Shown: in pieces, positions 1 to 9,974 of the stretch
How positions within the stretch are numbered: position 1 is the first letter of the stretch
Layout: each line of letters begins with the position of its first letter
Assembly: GCF_013450155.1 (NCBI RefSeq)
Contig: NZ_JACCKD010000008.1
Span: 1 to 64,000, forward strand
Direction of reading: 5' to 3'
DNA: 64,000 bases
Source of the DNA: Haloechinothrix aidingensis
Lineage (GTDB): Bacteria; Actinomycetota; Actinomycetes; Mycobacteriales; Pseudonocardiaceae
Translations under genes and position numbers: made by a program
The notes under the pieces: model-generated
The model's input: only the letters and a program-made list of their open reading frames with translations
The model's database searches: none
Told to the model about the DNA's origin: nothing

Positions 1-69
1 TCACCAGCAGCCGGCTCTCACGAGCTGCCCTGCGGGCAGCCCCCGCCAGCCGGCTTGTGAACGACCCTC
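1..69. repeat. 69-bp hairpin repeat, copy 1
   Basis: This 69-bp unit is repeated exactly at 123-191. It folds into a nested hairpin: TCAC (1-4) with GTGA (57-60), the self-complementary AGCCGGCT (9-16 and 48-55), and GCTGCCC (24-30) with GGGCAGC (34-40). It lies 3' of mihF. It begins at base 1, so the array may extend beyond the window. Confidence 0.85.
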
Positions 70-122
70 AGTACCACTCGGTCGGGTCGTCCACCGGACA
101 AACCAACCGCGACACACATGCG

Positions 123-191
123 TCACCAGCAGCCGGCTCTCACGAGCTGCCCTGCGGGCAGCCCCCGCCAGCCGGCTTGTGAACGACCCTC
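123..191. repeat. 69-bp hairpin repeat, copy 2
   Basis: Exact second copy of the unit at 1-69, with a period of 122 bp; the 53-bp spacer between the copies is not repeated. It has the same nested hairpin as copy 1. No open frame runs convincingly through the pair, so it is a non-coding structural repeat downstream of mihF. Confidence 0.85.
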
Positions 192-205
192 CGGGGGCCT
201 CGTCG

Positions 206-240
206 TCCTGGCAGGCGCAGGTGTACGGCGCCTGCCAGGA
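206..240 (-). terminator. Hairpin terminator of mihF
   Basis: Perfect 13-bp stem, TCCTGGCAGGCGC (206-218) against GCGCCTGCCAGGA (228-240), with a 9-nt loop, lying 22 nt beyond the mihF stop. There is no clear T-run, as is usual in high-GC actinobacteria, so termination is inferred from stem strength and position. Confidence 0.6.
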
Positions 241-262
241 CCCACGGACCCCGGTCACGGGT

Positions 263-574
263 TTACTTCAGCGCTTCGACCAATGCCCGGCGCTGACGAT
301 CGCCGAGCCCGGCCGCGCGGCGGTCCGGGTCGATACCGATCTGCTCCATCAGGTTCGCGACCTTGACGGCACCAAGGCCGGGAACGGCCTTGAGCAGCGC
401 AGACACCTTCGTCTTGCCGATGGTCTTGTTCTCCTTGGCGCGCTCGAGCACCTTCTCGATGCTCTGCTCGCCGGACTTGATCGACGCGAGCAGCTCCGAC
501 CGAGCCTTGCGGGCCTCGGCGGCCTTGGCGAGCGCTTCCGCGCGCTGCTCCGGAGTCAACGTAGGCAGAGCCAA
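263..574 (-). CDS. mihF: Integration host factor, actinobacterial type (mIHF)
   Basis: 103-residue nucleoid-associated protein of the actinobacterial IHF family (unrelated in sequence to E. coli IHF). It begins ALPTLTPEQR, a hallmark of the family, and has the helix-two-turn-helix-like C-terminal segment AVPGLGAVKVANLMEQIGI. In other actinobacteria it bends and compacts DNA, supports integration and affects development. The start is taken as TTG at 574 because AGGAAGGA sits about 9 nt upstream and it reproduces the usual N-terminus; an ATG out of frame nearby is not used. A strong hairpin follows at 206-240. Length matches family members of about 105 residues. Confidence 0.93.
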   Translation of the reverse strand: MALPTLTPEQRAEALAKAAEARKARSELLASIKSGEQSIEKVLERAKENKTIGKTKVSALLKAVPGLGAVKVANLMEQIGIDPDRRAAGLGDRQRRALVEALK

Positions 575-859
575 CGTACGTCATCCTTCCTGTTCCGCTT
601 CCGTCCCGCCGGGTACCACGACCACCAGCACGACGCTGGGCCCTGAGAGCCTTCCCGGCGGTTTCGCTGCCACGCCACACGCGGCATCCGCGTGCGGTGC
701 TATGCCACCAGTAAACGCCACAACGGCGACTTCGGCAGCACCGACACGCAGTCACCAGCGAATATCCCACTGCTCGTTGACCCGATCCAGTCACAACCGA
801 CCGGTTACCTCCTCCGTCTTGGGGAGTCACACCGGGCAGGAGCGCGTTAGCCTCGCAGC

Positions 860-2485
<1,626 letters not shown>

Positions 2486-2550
2486 CAGGTGAACCGGCCC
2501 CGTAACAACCCCCGTTCGGGGGAGGCGACGACCCCTGCGTCATGATGTGC

Positions 2551-2583
2551 CCCAGCGGCATCGGCGGCGCCGATGCCGCTGGG
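2551..2583. terminator. Perfect 15-bp hairpin before the ABC-2 operon
   Basis: CCCAGCGGCATCGGC (2551-2565) pairs perfectly with 2569-2583 around a 3-nt loop. A smaller CCCCC-GTTC-GGGGG hairpin lies at 2509-2522. Together they fit termination of the upstream ligase gene. The large hairpin ends only 27 nt before the ATPase start and could also lie within that gene's leader. Confidence 0.55.
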
Positions 2584-2609
2584 AACACTGGGCGAACACG
2601 GGGGAGGCT

Positions 2610-3521
2610 GTGGACGCGAACACCCTGAACGTCGTCGAACTCTGCAAGCGCTACGGGGGCGTAACCGCGCTCGACCGCGTCAGCTTCGCCGTGCGGCCCG
2701 GCGAGCTGTTCGGGTTCGTCGGCAGCAACGGAGCCGGCAAGACCACCGCCATGCGCATCATCCTCGGCGTTCTGGCCGCCGACTCCGGTGAGGTGCGTGT
2801 CGGTCACGCACCGATCACCTCGAGCATGCGCGCCAGGATCGGGTACATGCCGGAGGAACGCGGCCTGTACCCGAAGATGCCGGTGCTCGACCAGCTCGTG
2901 TACCTCGCTCAGCTGCGCGGGTGCTCCACCGACGAGGCGCACACCAGGACGGAGCGGTGGCTGGCCCGCATGGATCTGCGGGAGCGACGCCACGACGAGG
3001 TACAGAAGCTCAGCCTCGGCAACCAGCAGCGTGTCCAGCTGGCTGCCGCGCTGGTACACGACCCCGACATACTGGTGCTGGACGAACCGTTCTCCGGTCT
3101 CGACCCGGTCGCCGTGGACGTGATGAGTGCCGTGCTCCGGGAGAAGGCCGCGGCGGGCGTGCCCGTGGTGTTCTCCAGCCACCAGCTCGACCTGGTCGAG
3201 CGCCTCTGCGACCGGGTCGGCATCATTCGCGACGGGCAGATGGTCGCCCAAGGCGCCGTCGACGAGCTGACCTCGGCCGCGTCCGGCACGTTGCGAGTCG
3301 TGGCACCGGAAGCCCCGTCCGGCTGGGCGAGTCACATCGCCGGAGTGCGGGTGCTCAGGGAGGTGGACTCCCAGACCGTGCTGGAGCTGGACCCGGGCAC
3401 GGATGAGCAGGCGGTGCTGCGGGCGGCGCTGGAGACCGGCCGGGTGACGGAGTTCAGCAAGCAGCGCCCCTCGCTGACCGAATTGTTCCGCAACGTCGTC
3501 ACCGAAGGGAGCCAGCAGTGA
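2610..3521 (+). CDS. ABC transporter ATP-binding protein (NatA/DrrA-like)
   Basis: 303-residue nucleotide-binding subunit of an ABC-2 type exporter. Walker A GSNGAGKT is at about residues 40-47, signature LSLGNQQRVQL near 133-143, Walker B ILVLDEPFSGLD near 153-164, and the switch histidine in SSHQLD near 190. The C-terminal ~80 residues match the DUF4162 accessory region of sodium/drug-type ATPases. The GTG start at 2610 has GGAGG only 2 nt upstream; an ATG at 2547 would add 21 basic residues that run through the hairpin and is disfavoured. The stop overlaps the permease start by 4 nt, so the two are translationally coupled. The exported substrate is unknown. Confidence 0.85.
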   Translation: MDANTLNVVELCKRYGGVTALDRVSFAVRPGELFGFVGSNGAGKTTAMRIILGVLAADSGEVRVGHAPITSSMRARIGYMPEERGLYPKMPVLDQLVYLAQLRGCSTDEAHTRTERWLARMDLRERRHDEVQKLSLGNQQRVQLAAALVHDPDILVLDEPFSGLDPVAVDVMSAVLREKAAAGVPVVFSSHQLDLVERLCDRVGIIRDGQMVAQGAVDELTSAASGTLRVVAPEAPSGWASHIAGVRVLREVDSQTVLELDPGTDEQAVLRAALETGRVTEFSKQRPSLTELFRNVVTEGSQQ

Positions 3522-4741
3522 GCGCGACCGGTCCCGGCACCGCGGGGCAGGCACCCGCACGCATCGTCGCGCTCATCGCGCGGCGCGAGATCACCACCCG
3601 GCTGCGCACCAAGGCGTTCGCCTTCGGCACCCTCGCGATCGTCGCCGGTATCGCGATCTACCTCTTGCTGATCAACGCCCTGTTCTCCGACTCGGATACG
3701 ACATCGATCGGCGTGTCCGGGCAGGCCACGCACATCGCGAGCCAGCTGGAGGCATCGGCAGGCGAGCTCGGCCTCGACGCGGACGTCACGACGCTGGCGA
3801 GCGCCGAACAAGGCCGGTCCCGAGTGGACAGCGGCGAGCTCGATGCCGCCGTGTCGGGCGCGGCTTCCGACCTCGAGGTAGTCACCGAGTCCGAGTTGGA
3901 CGAGCGGTTGCACGCGGCCCTGACCGGGATCACCCAGCAGCAGGTACTCAGGGCCGCTCTGGCACAGGCCGGTGTGGACGATCCCGGCGCGGTACTCGGC
4001 GAGGCGAACGCCGCCGAAATCGGCGTGACCACGCTGGAAAGCGCCGATCCCGAGGAAGGGCAGCGCCTGGCGGTCGGCGCGATCATGGCGTTCCTGCTGT
4101 TCTTCGGCATCAGCACCTACGGCGCCTACGTCGCGCAGGGGGTCGTCGAGGAGAAGTCCAGCCGGGTCGTGGAGATCCTGCTGGCCGCGGTGCGGCCGTG
4201 GCAGCTCCTGCTCGGCAAGGTCGCGGGCCTCGGGCTGGTCGGGCTGATCCAGCTCGTCATCATCGCGGGCCTCGGTCTCGCGATGGCCACGGCATCCGGC
4301 GTGCTCACCGTCTCCGATGTCGCCTACACCACCTTCGCCTGGGGCGTGGTGTGGTACGTGCTCGGGTTCTTCCTCTACGCGTCCGTGTTCGCCGGCGCCG
4401 GCTCGCTGGTATCCCGGCAGGAGGACATGCAGTCGGTGGTGACTCCCGTGACGATGATCCTGGTACTCGGGTTCGTCGTCGGCATCAACGTGACCATGGC
4501 CGACCCGGGCGGCACGACAGCCGCGGTGATGTCGCTGGTGCCCTTCTTCGCGCCGATGCTGATGCCGGGCCGGATCGCGGCGAGCGACGTGACGGGATGG
4601 GAGATCGCGCTGGCCGCGGGCCTGACCGCACTCACGATCCTGGTGCTCACCTGGCTCGGCGGCAAGATCTACCGCAACGCCGTGCTGCACATGGGCAGCA
4701 GGCTCAGGCTCGCTGAGGCGCTGCGCCCGTCGAAGGTGTGA
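3518..4741 (+). CDS. ABC-2 type transporter permease (NatB-like)
   Basis: 407-residue membrane subunit partnered with the upstream ATPase. One N-terminal transmembrane helix (around residues 35-55) is followed by a ~140-residue extracytoplasmic domain rich in Asp, Glu and Ser, then about five helices from residue 185, with the cytoplasmic motif VVEEKSSRVVEILLAAVRP typical of NatB/YhfA-type ABC-2 permeases. The GTG start overlaps the ATPase stop (GTGA). Proposed role: export of Na+, a lipid or a drug; sequence alone does not decide. A strong bidirectional hairpin follows at 4792-4826. Confidence 0.85.
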   Translation: MSATGPGTAGQAPARIVALIARREITTRLRTKAFAFGTLAIVAGIAIYLLLINALFSDSDTTSIGVSGQATHIASQLEASAGELGLDADVTTLASAEQGRSRVDSGELDAAVSGAASDLEVVTESELDERLHAALTGITQQQVLRAALAQAGVDDPGAVLGEANAAEIGVTTLESADPEEGQRLAVGAIMAFLLFFGISTYGAYVAQGVVEEKSSRVVEILLAAVRPWQLLLGKVAGLGLVGLIQLVIIAGLGLAMATASGVLTVSDVAYTTFAWGVVWYVLGFFLYASVFAGAGSLVSRQEDMQSVVTPVTMILVLGFVVGINVTMADPGGTTAAVMSLVPFFAPMLMPGRIAASDVTGWEIALAAGLTALTILVLTWLGGKIYRNAVLHMGSRLRLAEALRPSKV

Positions 4742-4791
4742 GCGCGCGGTAACCAGCCGCCGCACGGACGGACCAGGCAGGCTCGGCTCCG

Positions 4792-4826
4792 GTGCGTGGC
4801 CGGGCGTCCCCTGCCCGGCCACGCAC
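4792..4826. terminator. Bidirectional terminator, ABC permease / gltA
   Basis: Perfect 14-bp stem, GTGCGTGGCCGGGC (4792-4805) with 4813-4826, and a 7-nt loop, between the convergent permease and gltA genes, 5 nt from the gltA stop. It can serve both transcripts. Confidence 0.75.
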
Positions 4827-4831
4827 GGGCT

Positions 4832-6160
4832 TCAGCGCTGGTCGAGCGGCGTGTACTCGCGCTGCGGGGCACCGGTGTAGACCTGGCGCGGCCTGCCGAT
4901 CTTGCGGGCCGGGTCGGTCATCATCTCCCGCCAGTGCGCGATCCAGCCCGGCAGCCTGCCGAGGGCGAACAGCACGGTGAAGTACTCGGTGGGGAATCCG
5001 AGCGCGCGGTAGATGAGCCCGGTGTAGAAGTCGACGTTCGGGTAGAGGTTGCGCTGGATGAAGTAGTCGTCGGACAGCGCGGTCTCTTCCAGCTTCTTGG
5101 CGATGTCCAGCAGCTCGTCGTTCTTGCCGAGCTTGCTCAGGATGTCGTCGGCCGTCTTCTTGATGATCTTCGCGCGCGGGTCGTAGTTCTTGTACACCCG
5201 GTGCCCGAAGCCCATCAGCCGCACGCCGGCTTCCTTGTTCTTGACCCGTTCGACGAACTTGCCGACGTCGCCGCCGTCGGCCTTGATGTCGGAGAGCATG
5301 TCCAGCACGGCAGCGTTCGCCCCACCGTGCAGCGGGCCGAACAGCGCGTTGATCCCTGCCGAGACACTGGCGAACAGGTTCGCCTCCGAGGACCCCACCA
5401 TGCGCACCGTGGAGGTGGAGCAGTTCTGCTCGTGATCGGCGTGCAGGATGAACAGCTGGTCGAGCGCCCGCGCGATGTCCGGGTCGACCTCGTACGGCTC
5501 GGCAGGCAGGCCGAAGGTCATGCGCAGGTAGTTCTCCACAAGGCCGAGCGAGTTGTCCGGGTAGAGGAACGGCTGGCCGATGGACTTCTTGTACGCGTAC
5601 GCCGCGATCGTGGGGACCTTGGCCAGCAGCCGGATGGTGGACAGCTCGACGCTGGTCTGGTCGAAGGGGTTCAGCGAGTCCTGGTAGAAGGTGGACAGCG
5701 CGGAGACCGCACTGGACAGCACGGGCATCGGGTGCGCGTCGCGCGGGAAGCCGTCGAAGAACCGCTTGAGGTCCTCGTGCAGCAGCGTGTGCCGCTGGAT
5801 CCGGTCGACGAAGGCAGACAGCTGCTCCTTGGACGGCAGGTCACCGTAGATCAGCAGGTAGCTGACCTCGAGGAAGCTCGACCGCTGCGCCAGCTGCTCG
5901 ATCGGGTAGCCGCGGTAACGCAACACACCCGCGTCGCCGTCGATGTAGGTGATTGCCGATGATGCCGAGCCGGTATTGACGAAGCCGGGGTCGTAGGTGA
6001 TGTAGCCCGTCTTGGCGAGCAGGTTCCCCAGCTGGATACCAGGGGCCCCCTCGACCGCGGGTATTACCTGCAACTCGTGCTCGCCGCTTGGCAATCGGAG
6101 CGCGACGGTGTCTGCGGCTTCGTTGCCCTTGGCACCGGCAGGCGTGGCTGCGTCGGACAT
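4832..6160 (-). CDS. gltA: Citrate synthase (main, type I)
   Basis: 442-residue citrate synthase, condensing oxaloacetate and acetyl-CoA at entry to the TCA cycle in the cytoplasm. Catalytic segments are all present: histidine in LHADHEQNCSTSTVR, histidine in FGPLHGGAN, and aspartate in PNVDFYTGL; the GFGHRVYKNYDPRA loop is intact. Length and the N-terminal ~60-residue domain match the large hexameric-type GltA of actinobacteria. Start set at ATG 6160 (MSDAATP), with GAGAGGG 6 nt upstream; the longer open frame adds 30 Arg-rich residues and is rejected. A second, shorter citrate synthase lies at 44709-45842. Confidence 0.95.
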   Translation of the reverse strand: MSDAATPAGAKGNEAADTVALRLPSGEHELQVIPAVEGAPGIQLGNLLAKTGYITYDPGFVNTGSASSAITYIDGDAGVLRYRGYPIEQLAQRSSFLEVSYLLIYGDLPSKEQLSAFVDRIQRHTLLHEDLKRFFDGFPRDAHPMPVLSSAVSALSTFYQDSLNPFDQTSVELSTIRLLAKVPTIAAYAYKKSIGQPFLYPDNSLGLVENYLRMTFGLPAEPYEVDPDIARALDQLFILHADHEQNCSTSTVRMVGSSEANLFASVSAGINALFGPLHGGANAAVLDMLSDIKADGGDVGKFVERVKNKEAGVRLMGFGHRVYKNYDPRAKIIKKTADDILSKLGKNDELLDIAKKLEETALSDDYFIQRNLYPNVDFYTGLIYRALGFPTEYFTVLFALGRLPGWIAHWREMMTDPARKIGRPRQVYTGAPQREYTPLDQR

Positions 6161-6389
6161 GCACGTCCCTCTCAGGTCGTACGAGACGGTGGTGCCGCAC
6201 CAAGGTCGCCGACGAGTTGCGCCGGCGCGCCAGACGCGGACCCGCACCACGCACCGCCCCGCTGGGGTGTCAGTTCAGCTCTACGCTAGTCGACCAGAGG
6301 GGCTCCGCGCAGCACCACACCTGACCTCGGTAAACCGGTGGGACGATACTCACAGTTGAACGAGGTCACTGTTGTGGGGCTCGCAACGC

Positions 6390-7034
6390 TCACCGGCGTG
6401 GAGTTTGCAGGCCACCGAGCAGCAGCTCGGCGAGGGCCTCGAACGACTCGGCGTCGCTGACCCGCGTGCGCTCACCGATCACACCGGTCTGGATGGCCTC
6501 GATGAGCACGCCCACCATCTCGGCGAGCAGGTCGGCGTGCACCTCCCGGAACACCCCCTCCGCGACGCCGGAGGTGATGAACGTGCGGATGCGCGCAGCG
6601 GCCGCGCGGCTGTTGCGCTCGTACTCCGCGCGCGCCGGCTCGAACGCGGCCACATCCCGCATGAACACGTCCGAGGCCCTGCCCAGGTGCTCGGAGACTC
6701 CGGCGAGGTAGGTGTCGATCACCACGCGCGCGTCGTCGATACCCGCCACGCGCCGCTCGATCTCCTCGGCCGCTCCTGCGAAGAACCGCCGCACCACCCG
6801 TACGGCGAGCTGTTCCTTGCTGGCCGCCAGCGCGTACAGCGTCGATTTCGAGCAGCTCAGCTGGGCGGCCAGATCGTCGAGCGTGAACTGCAGGAAGCCC
6901 TTGGTCAGGAACAGCTCCTCCAGCTCACCGAGCAGCGCTTGCTGGCGCTTGGTCAGCGCCCGTGATGCGGGGGTGCGTACGGCGACACGCGCCGCCGGAG
7001 CTGACTCCGCGCCCGCGGATCCGTAGCCGGCCAT
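6390..7034 (-). CDS. TetR/AcrR family transcriptional regulator
   Basis: 214-residue TetR-type repressor. The N-terminal helix-turn-helix spans about residues 35-75 (FTLDDLAAQLSCSKSTLYA), followed by an all-helical ligand domain. Start at ATG 7034 (MAGYGSAG); GGAGG is only 1 nt upstream, so a downstream GTG remains possible. It is divergent from the acyl-CoA dehydrogenase, and the 85-bp gap holds a palindrome (7073-7086) that could be its operator, so control of the dehydrogenase and of itself, with an acyl-CoA ligand, is the natural inference. Ligand not determinable. Confidence 0.85.
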   Translation of the reverse strand: MAGYGSAGAESAPAARVAVRTPASRALTKRQQALLGELEELFLTKGFLQFTLDDLAAQLSCSKSTLYALAASKEQLAVRVVRRFFAGAAEEIERRVAGIDDARVVIDTYLAGVSEHLGRASDVFMRDVAAFEPARAEYERNSRAAAARIRTFITSGVAEGVFREVHADLLAEMVGVLIEAIQTGVIGERTRVSDAESFEALAELLLGGLQTPRR

Positions 7035-7072
7035 GCCTCCACCGTAGAACAGTACTGAAAAAAGACCTATAG

Positions 7073-7086
7073 TACCGTTATCGGTA
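7073..7086. promoter_or_regulatory. Palindrome, candidate TetR operator
   Basis: TACCG-TTAT-CGGTA is a perfect 5-bp-arm inverted repeat in the intergenic gap between the divergent TetR gene and the acyl-CoA dehydrogenase. A second palindrome, CAGTACTG, lies at 7050-7057, and both are in the only AT-rich stretch of the region. Operator function is inferred from position. Confidence 0.5.
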
Positions 7087-7119
7087 TCGTCCGGTGTCAC
7101 GACGCGCCCTGGAGGAGCC

Positions 7120-8265
7120 ATGCCTGCCGAACGCACGCTGCCAAACACGGAAGCCGAGGACCTGATCGCGCTGGCGAGGGAGATCGCGCGTGCGGAGCTG
7201 GCCCCGGTCGCAGGCGAGTTCGAACAGGCCCATCGCTTCCCGCGCGAGCAGTTCCGCCTGCTCGGAAAGAGCGGCCTGCTCGGGTTGCCCTACCCCGAGC
7301 GCTGGGGCGGCGGGGATGTTCCCTACGAGGTGTACCTGCAGGTGCTCGAGGAGATCGCGAGCGCGTGGATGTCGGTGGGCGTCGGTATGTCGGTGCACAC
7401 CATGTCGTGTTTCGCGCTGGCCTACTACGGCACCGAGCAGCAGCGTGAGCGGTGGCTGCCGGACATGCTGTCCGGGCAGCTGCTGGGTGCCTACGCGCTG
7501 TCCGAGCCGCACGCCGGGTCGGACGCCGCCGCGCTGACCACCCGCGCCGAGCGCGACGGCGAGCACTACGTCGTCAACGGCACCAAGGCCTGGATCACGC
7601 ACGGCGGCGAGGCCGACTACTACACCACGATGGTGCGCACCAGCCCGGACGGCTCCAAGGGCATCAGCTGCCTGCTTGTCGACGCGGGAACCGAAGGCCT
7701 TTCCGCGGCGCCGCCCGAGCAGAAGATGGGTATGACCGCGTCCACCACAGCGCAACTGGTCTTCAGCGATGCCCGCGTGGAGCGGGAGCGGCTGCTCGGT
7801 GACGAGGGCAGCGGCCTGCGCATCGCACTCGACTCGCTGGCATCCGGCAGGCTCGGTATCGCGGCCTGCTCGGTCGGGCTGGCGCAGGCCGCGCTGGACG
7901 AGGCGGTCGCCTACGCCACCCAGCGCACCCAGTTCGGCACCCCGATCATCGATTTCCAGGGCATCGAGTTCCTGCTGGCCGACATGGCAGCCGCGGTCGA
8001 GTCGTCCCGCGCGACCTACCTGGAGGCCGCACGCCGCAAGGACCGGGGGCTGCCGTTCGGCAGGCAGGCCTCGATCGCCAAGCTGGTCGCCACCGACTCC
8101 GCGATGAAGGTCACCACCGACGCGGTGCAGGTGCTCGGCGGCGCCGGTTACACCCGCGACTTCCCTGTGGAACGCTACATGCGCGAGGCCAAGGTGCCGC
8201 AGATCTTCGAGGGCACCAACCAGATCCAGCGTATGGTCATCGCCCGGGAGCTGCGCCGGGGTTGA
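7120..8265 (+). CDS. Acyl-CoA dehydrogenase
   Basis: 381-residue FAD-dependent acyl-CoA dehydrogenase catalysing alpha,beta-desaturation of an acyl-CoA. Visible family features: [16 protein letters not shown] (FAD/substrate loop, about residues 126-141), the [11 protein letters not shown] segment, [10 protein letters not shown], and the C-terminal signature [23 protein letters not shown] followed by [17 protein letters not shown], where the glutamate of EGTNQ is the usual catalytic base. Length is standard. ATG 7120 is preceded by GGAGG at a 4-nt spacing. Divergent from a TetR gene that probably represses it. Exact substrate is unknown. Confidence 0.92.
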   Translation: MPAERTLPNTEAEDLIALAREIARAELAPVAGEFEQAHRFPREQFRLLGKSGLLGLPYPERWGGGDVPYEVYLQVLEEIASAWMSVGVGMSVHTMSCFALAYYGTEQQRERWLPDMLSGQLLGAYALSEPHAGSDAAALTTRAERDGEHYVVNGTKAWITHGGEADYYTTMVRTSPDGSKGISCLLVDAGTEGLSAAPPEQKMGMTASTTAQLVFSDARVERERLLGDEGSGLRIALDSLASGRLGIAACSVGLAQAALDEAVAYATQRTQFGTPIIDFQGIEFLLADMAAAVESSRATYLEAARRKDRGLPFGRQASIAKLVATDSAMKVTTDAVQVLGGAGYTRDFPVERYMREAKVPQIFEGTNQIQRMVIARELRRG

Positions 8266-8381
8266 CGCGCATCGCAATAGATCCGTGTCCTACTGGGACT
8301 TTCGTGGGCTACACGCTCCTGGCAGAGTAGCGGCGCACCGGCCGTGCCCCTGCTCCCGAGCTCACCCACGAGGTGGTTCCG

Positions 8382-9962
8382 ATGGAAAACCAGACCGGCA
8401 CCGTAGTCACCTTCATCATCTATCTCGCGATCATGCTCGCGATCGGCGTATGGGTCTACCGGCATACCGCCACGCTGTCCGACTTCGTGCTCGGTGGACG
8501 CAAACTGAACAGCCCGACCGCCGCGCTGTCGGCGAACGCCTCCGACATGAGCTCGTGGCTGCTGATGGGGTTGCCGGGCGCCGCGTACCTCAGCGGGCTG
8601 GCAGCGGGATGGATCGGCGTGGGCCTCGCGGTGGGCCTGTACCTGAGCTGGCTGATCGTGGCGGCGCGGTTGCGCACCTACACCGAGATCACCACCGACG
8701 TCGGTACCGGCAGGCCCGCGGACGCGCTGACCATCTCGGCGTTCTTCGAGCACCGCTTCGAGGACCGCACGGCCCTGCTGCGTACCGCATCGGCCGTGGT
8801 CATCATCGTCTTCTACTGCGTCTACGTCTCCTCGATGCTGGTGGCCGCCGGGGTGCTGTTCGACCAGCTCTTCGGGATCGCCGCGCCGACGGCCATGACC
8901 ATCGGCGTGCTCGCCATCGTCAGCTACACCTTCCTCGGGGGGTTCCTCGCCGTCAGCTACACCGATGTGCTGCAGGGCATCCTGATGTGGTTCGCGCTGC
9001 TCGTCGTCCCGGTGACCGCCATGGTCAGCCTCGGAGGGGCGGGATCGACGATCGAGCAGATCAGCGACCAGGCAGCGGGCCTGCTCGGCGCGGCCACCGA
9101 GGTGTCGTTCTCCGACGGGAGCTGGAGCTCGGTCGGCACGCTCGGTGCCGTCGCCATCATCTCCAGCCTGGCGTGGGGCTTCGGGTACTTCGGCCAGCCG
9201 CACATCCTCGCCAGGTTCATGGGAATCCGTTCGGCGGCGGCCGTGCCGTTGGCACGCCGCATCAGCGTGACCTGGTCGGCGACCGCGATGGCGTTCGCCG
9301 TGGCTGTCGGCCTCGTGGGTATCGCCTACTACGCCGACTCCCCACTCGGCGGGGACGGCGAGCAGGAGACCGTGTTCATCGCGCTGGTGCAGGACCTGCT
9401 GCCGTCCTGGCTCGCCGGGATCCTGCTGGCCGCGATCCTGGCGGCGATCATGAGTACCGCGGACTCGCAGCTGCTGGTGGCGTCCTCGTCGCTGACCGAG
9501 GACATCTACCGCGCTCGGATCGACAGGGACGCACCGCCGATGCGTCTGGTGTGGATCGGGCGCGCCACGGTCATCGGCGTGGCCGTGGTGGCCTACCTGC
9601 TCGCGCTGCAGGGCGGCACGGTGCTCGAGCTGGTAGCCAACGCCTGGGCGGGATTCGGCGCGTCGTTCGGGCCGGTCATCCTGCTCGCACTGTACTGGCG
9701 CAGGTTCAACTGGGCGGGCGCGCTCGCCGGCCTGCTCGGCGGCGCGCTGACCGTGCTGATCTGGCCGCGCATCGACACCGAGGGAGGCCTGTTCGACATC
9801 GGACTCTACGAGATGGTGCCCGCGGTGATCGTGTCGTTCCTGCTGGCCGCGATCGTCAATTTCGCCGGGCCGACGCCGTCGCAGACGGTGCGCGACGACT
9901 TCGCCAAGGCCGTGGACATGGCCAAGCCGAAGCCGCGCACACCGTCCGCGGACCGGCCCTGA
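8382..9962 (+). CDS. Sodium:solute symporter (SSS family, PutP-like)
   Basis: 526-residue membrane transporter with about 13 predicted transmembrane helices. Sodium-symporter hallmarks include the N-terminal LGGRKLNSPTAALSANASDMSSWLLMG split across residues 38-64, the second helix region, and AAILAAIMSTADSQLLVASS near residue 355. This pattern is that of PutP-type Na+/proline symporters, so proline or a related compatible solute is the best guess. Start set at ATG 8382, with GAGGTGG 7 nt upstream; a GTG at 8373 would add three residues. Its stop lies 12 nt from the convergent amidohydrolase. Confidence 0.87.
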   Translation: MENQTGTVVTFIIYLAIMLAIGVWVYRHTATLSDFVLGGRKLNSPTAALSANASDMSSWLLMGLPGAAYLSGLAAGWIGVGLAVGLYLSWLIVAARLRTYTEITTDVGTGRPADALTISAFFEHRFEDRTALLRTASAVVIIVFYCVYVSSMLVAAGVLFDQLFGIAAPTAMTIGVLAIVSYTFLGGFLAVSYTDVLQGILMWFALLVVPVTAMVSLGGAGSTIEQISDQAAGLLGAATEVSFSDGSWSSVGTLGAVAIISSLAWGFGYFGQPHILARFMGIRSAAAVPLARRISVTWSATAMAFAVAVGLVGIAYYADSPLGGDGEQETVFIALVQDLLPSWLAGILLAAILAAIMSTADSQLLVASSSLTEDIYRARIDRDAPPMRLVWIGRATVIGVAVVAYLLALQGGTVLELVANAWAGFGASFGPVILLALYWRRFNWAGALAGLLGGALTVLIWPRIDTEGGLFDIGLYEMVPAVIVSFLLAAIVNFAGPTPSQTVRDDFAKAVDMAKPKPRTPSADRP

Positions 9963-9974
9963 TGGACTCGCGCG

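Noticed and set aside
1-191. CRISPR-like or transposon-end repeat
   Set aside because: Only two copies, 69 bp each and strongly hairpinned, with a 53-bp spacer; too long and too few for CRISPR, no transposase.
3332-4822. Long minus-strand ORF opposite the ABC permease
   Set aside because: Arg/His-rich composition and no homology-like motifs; the plus-strand frame has clear ABC-2 features.
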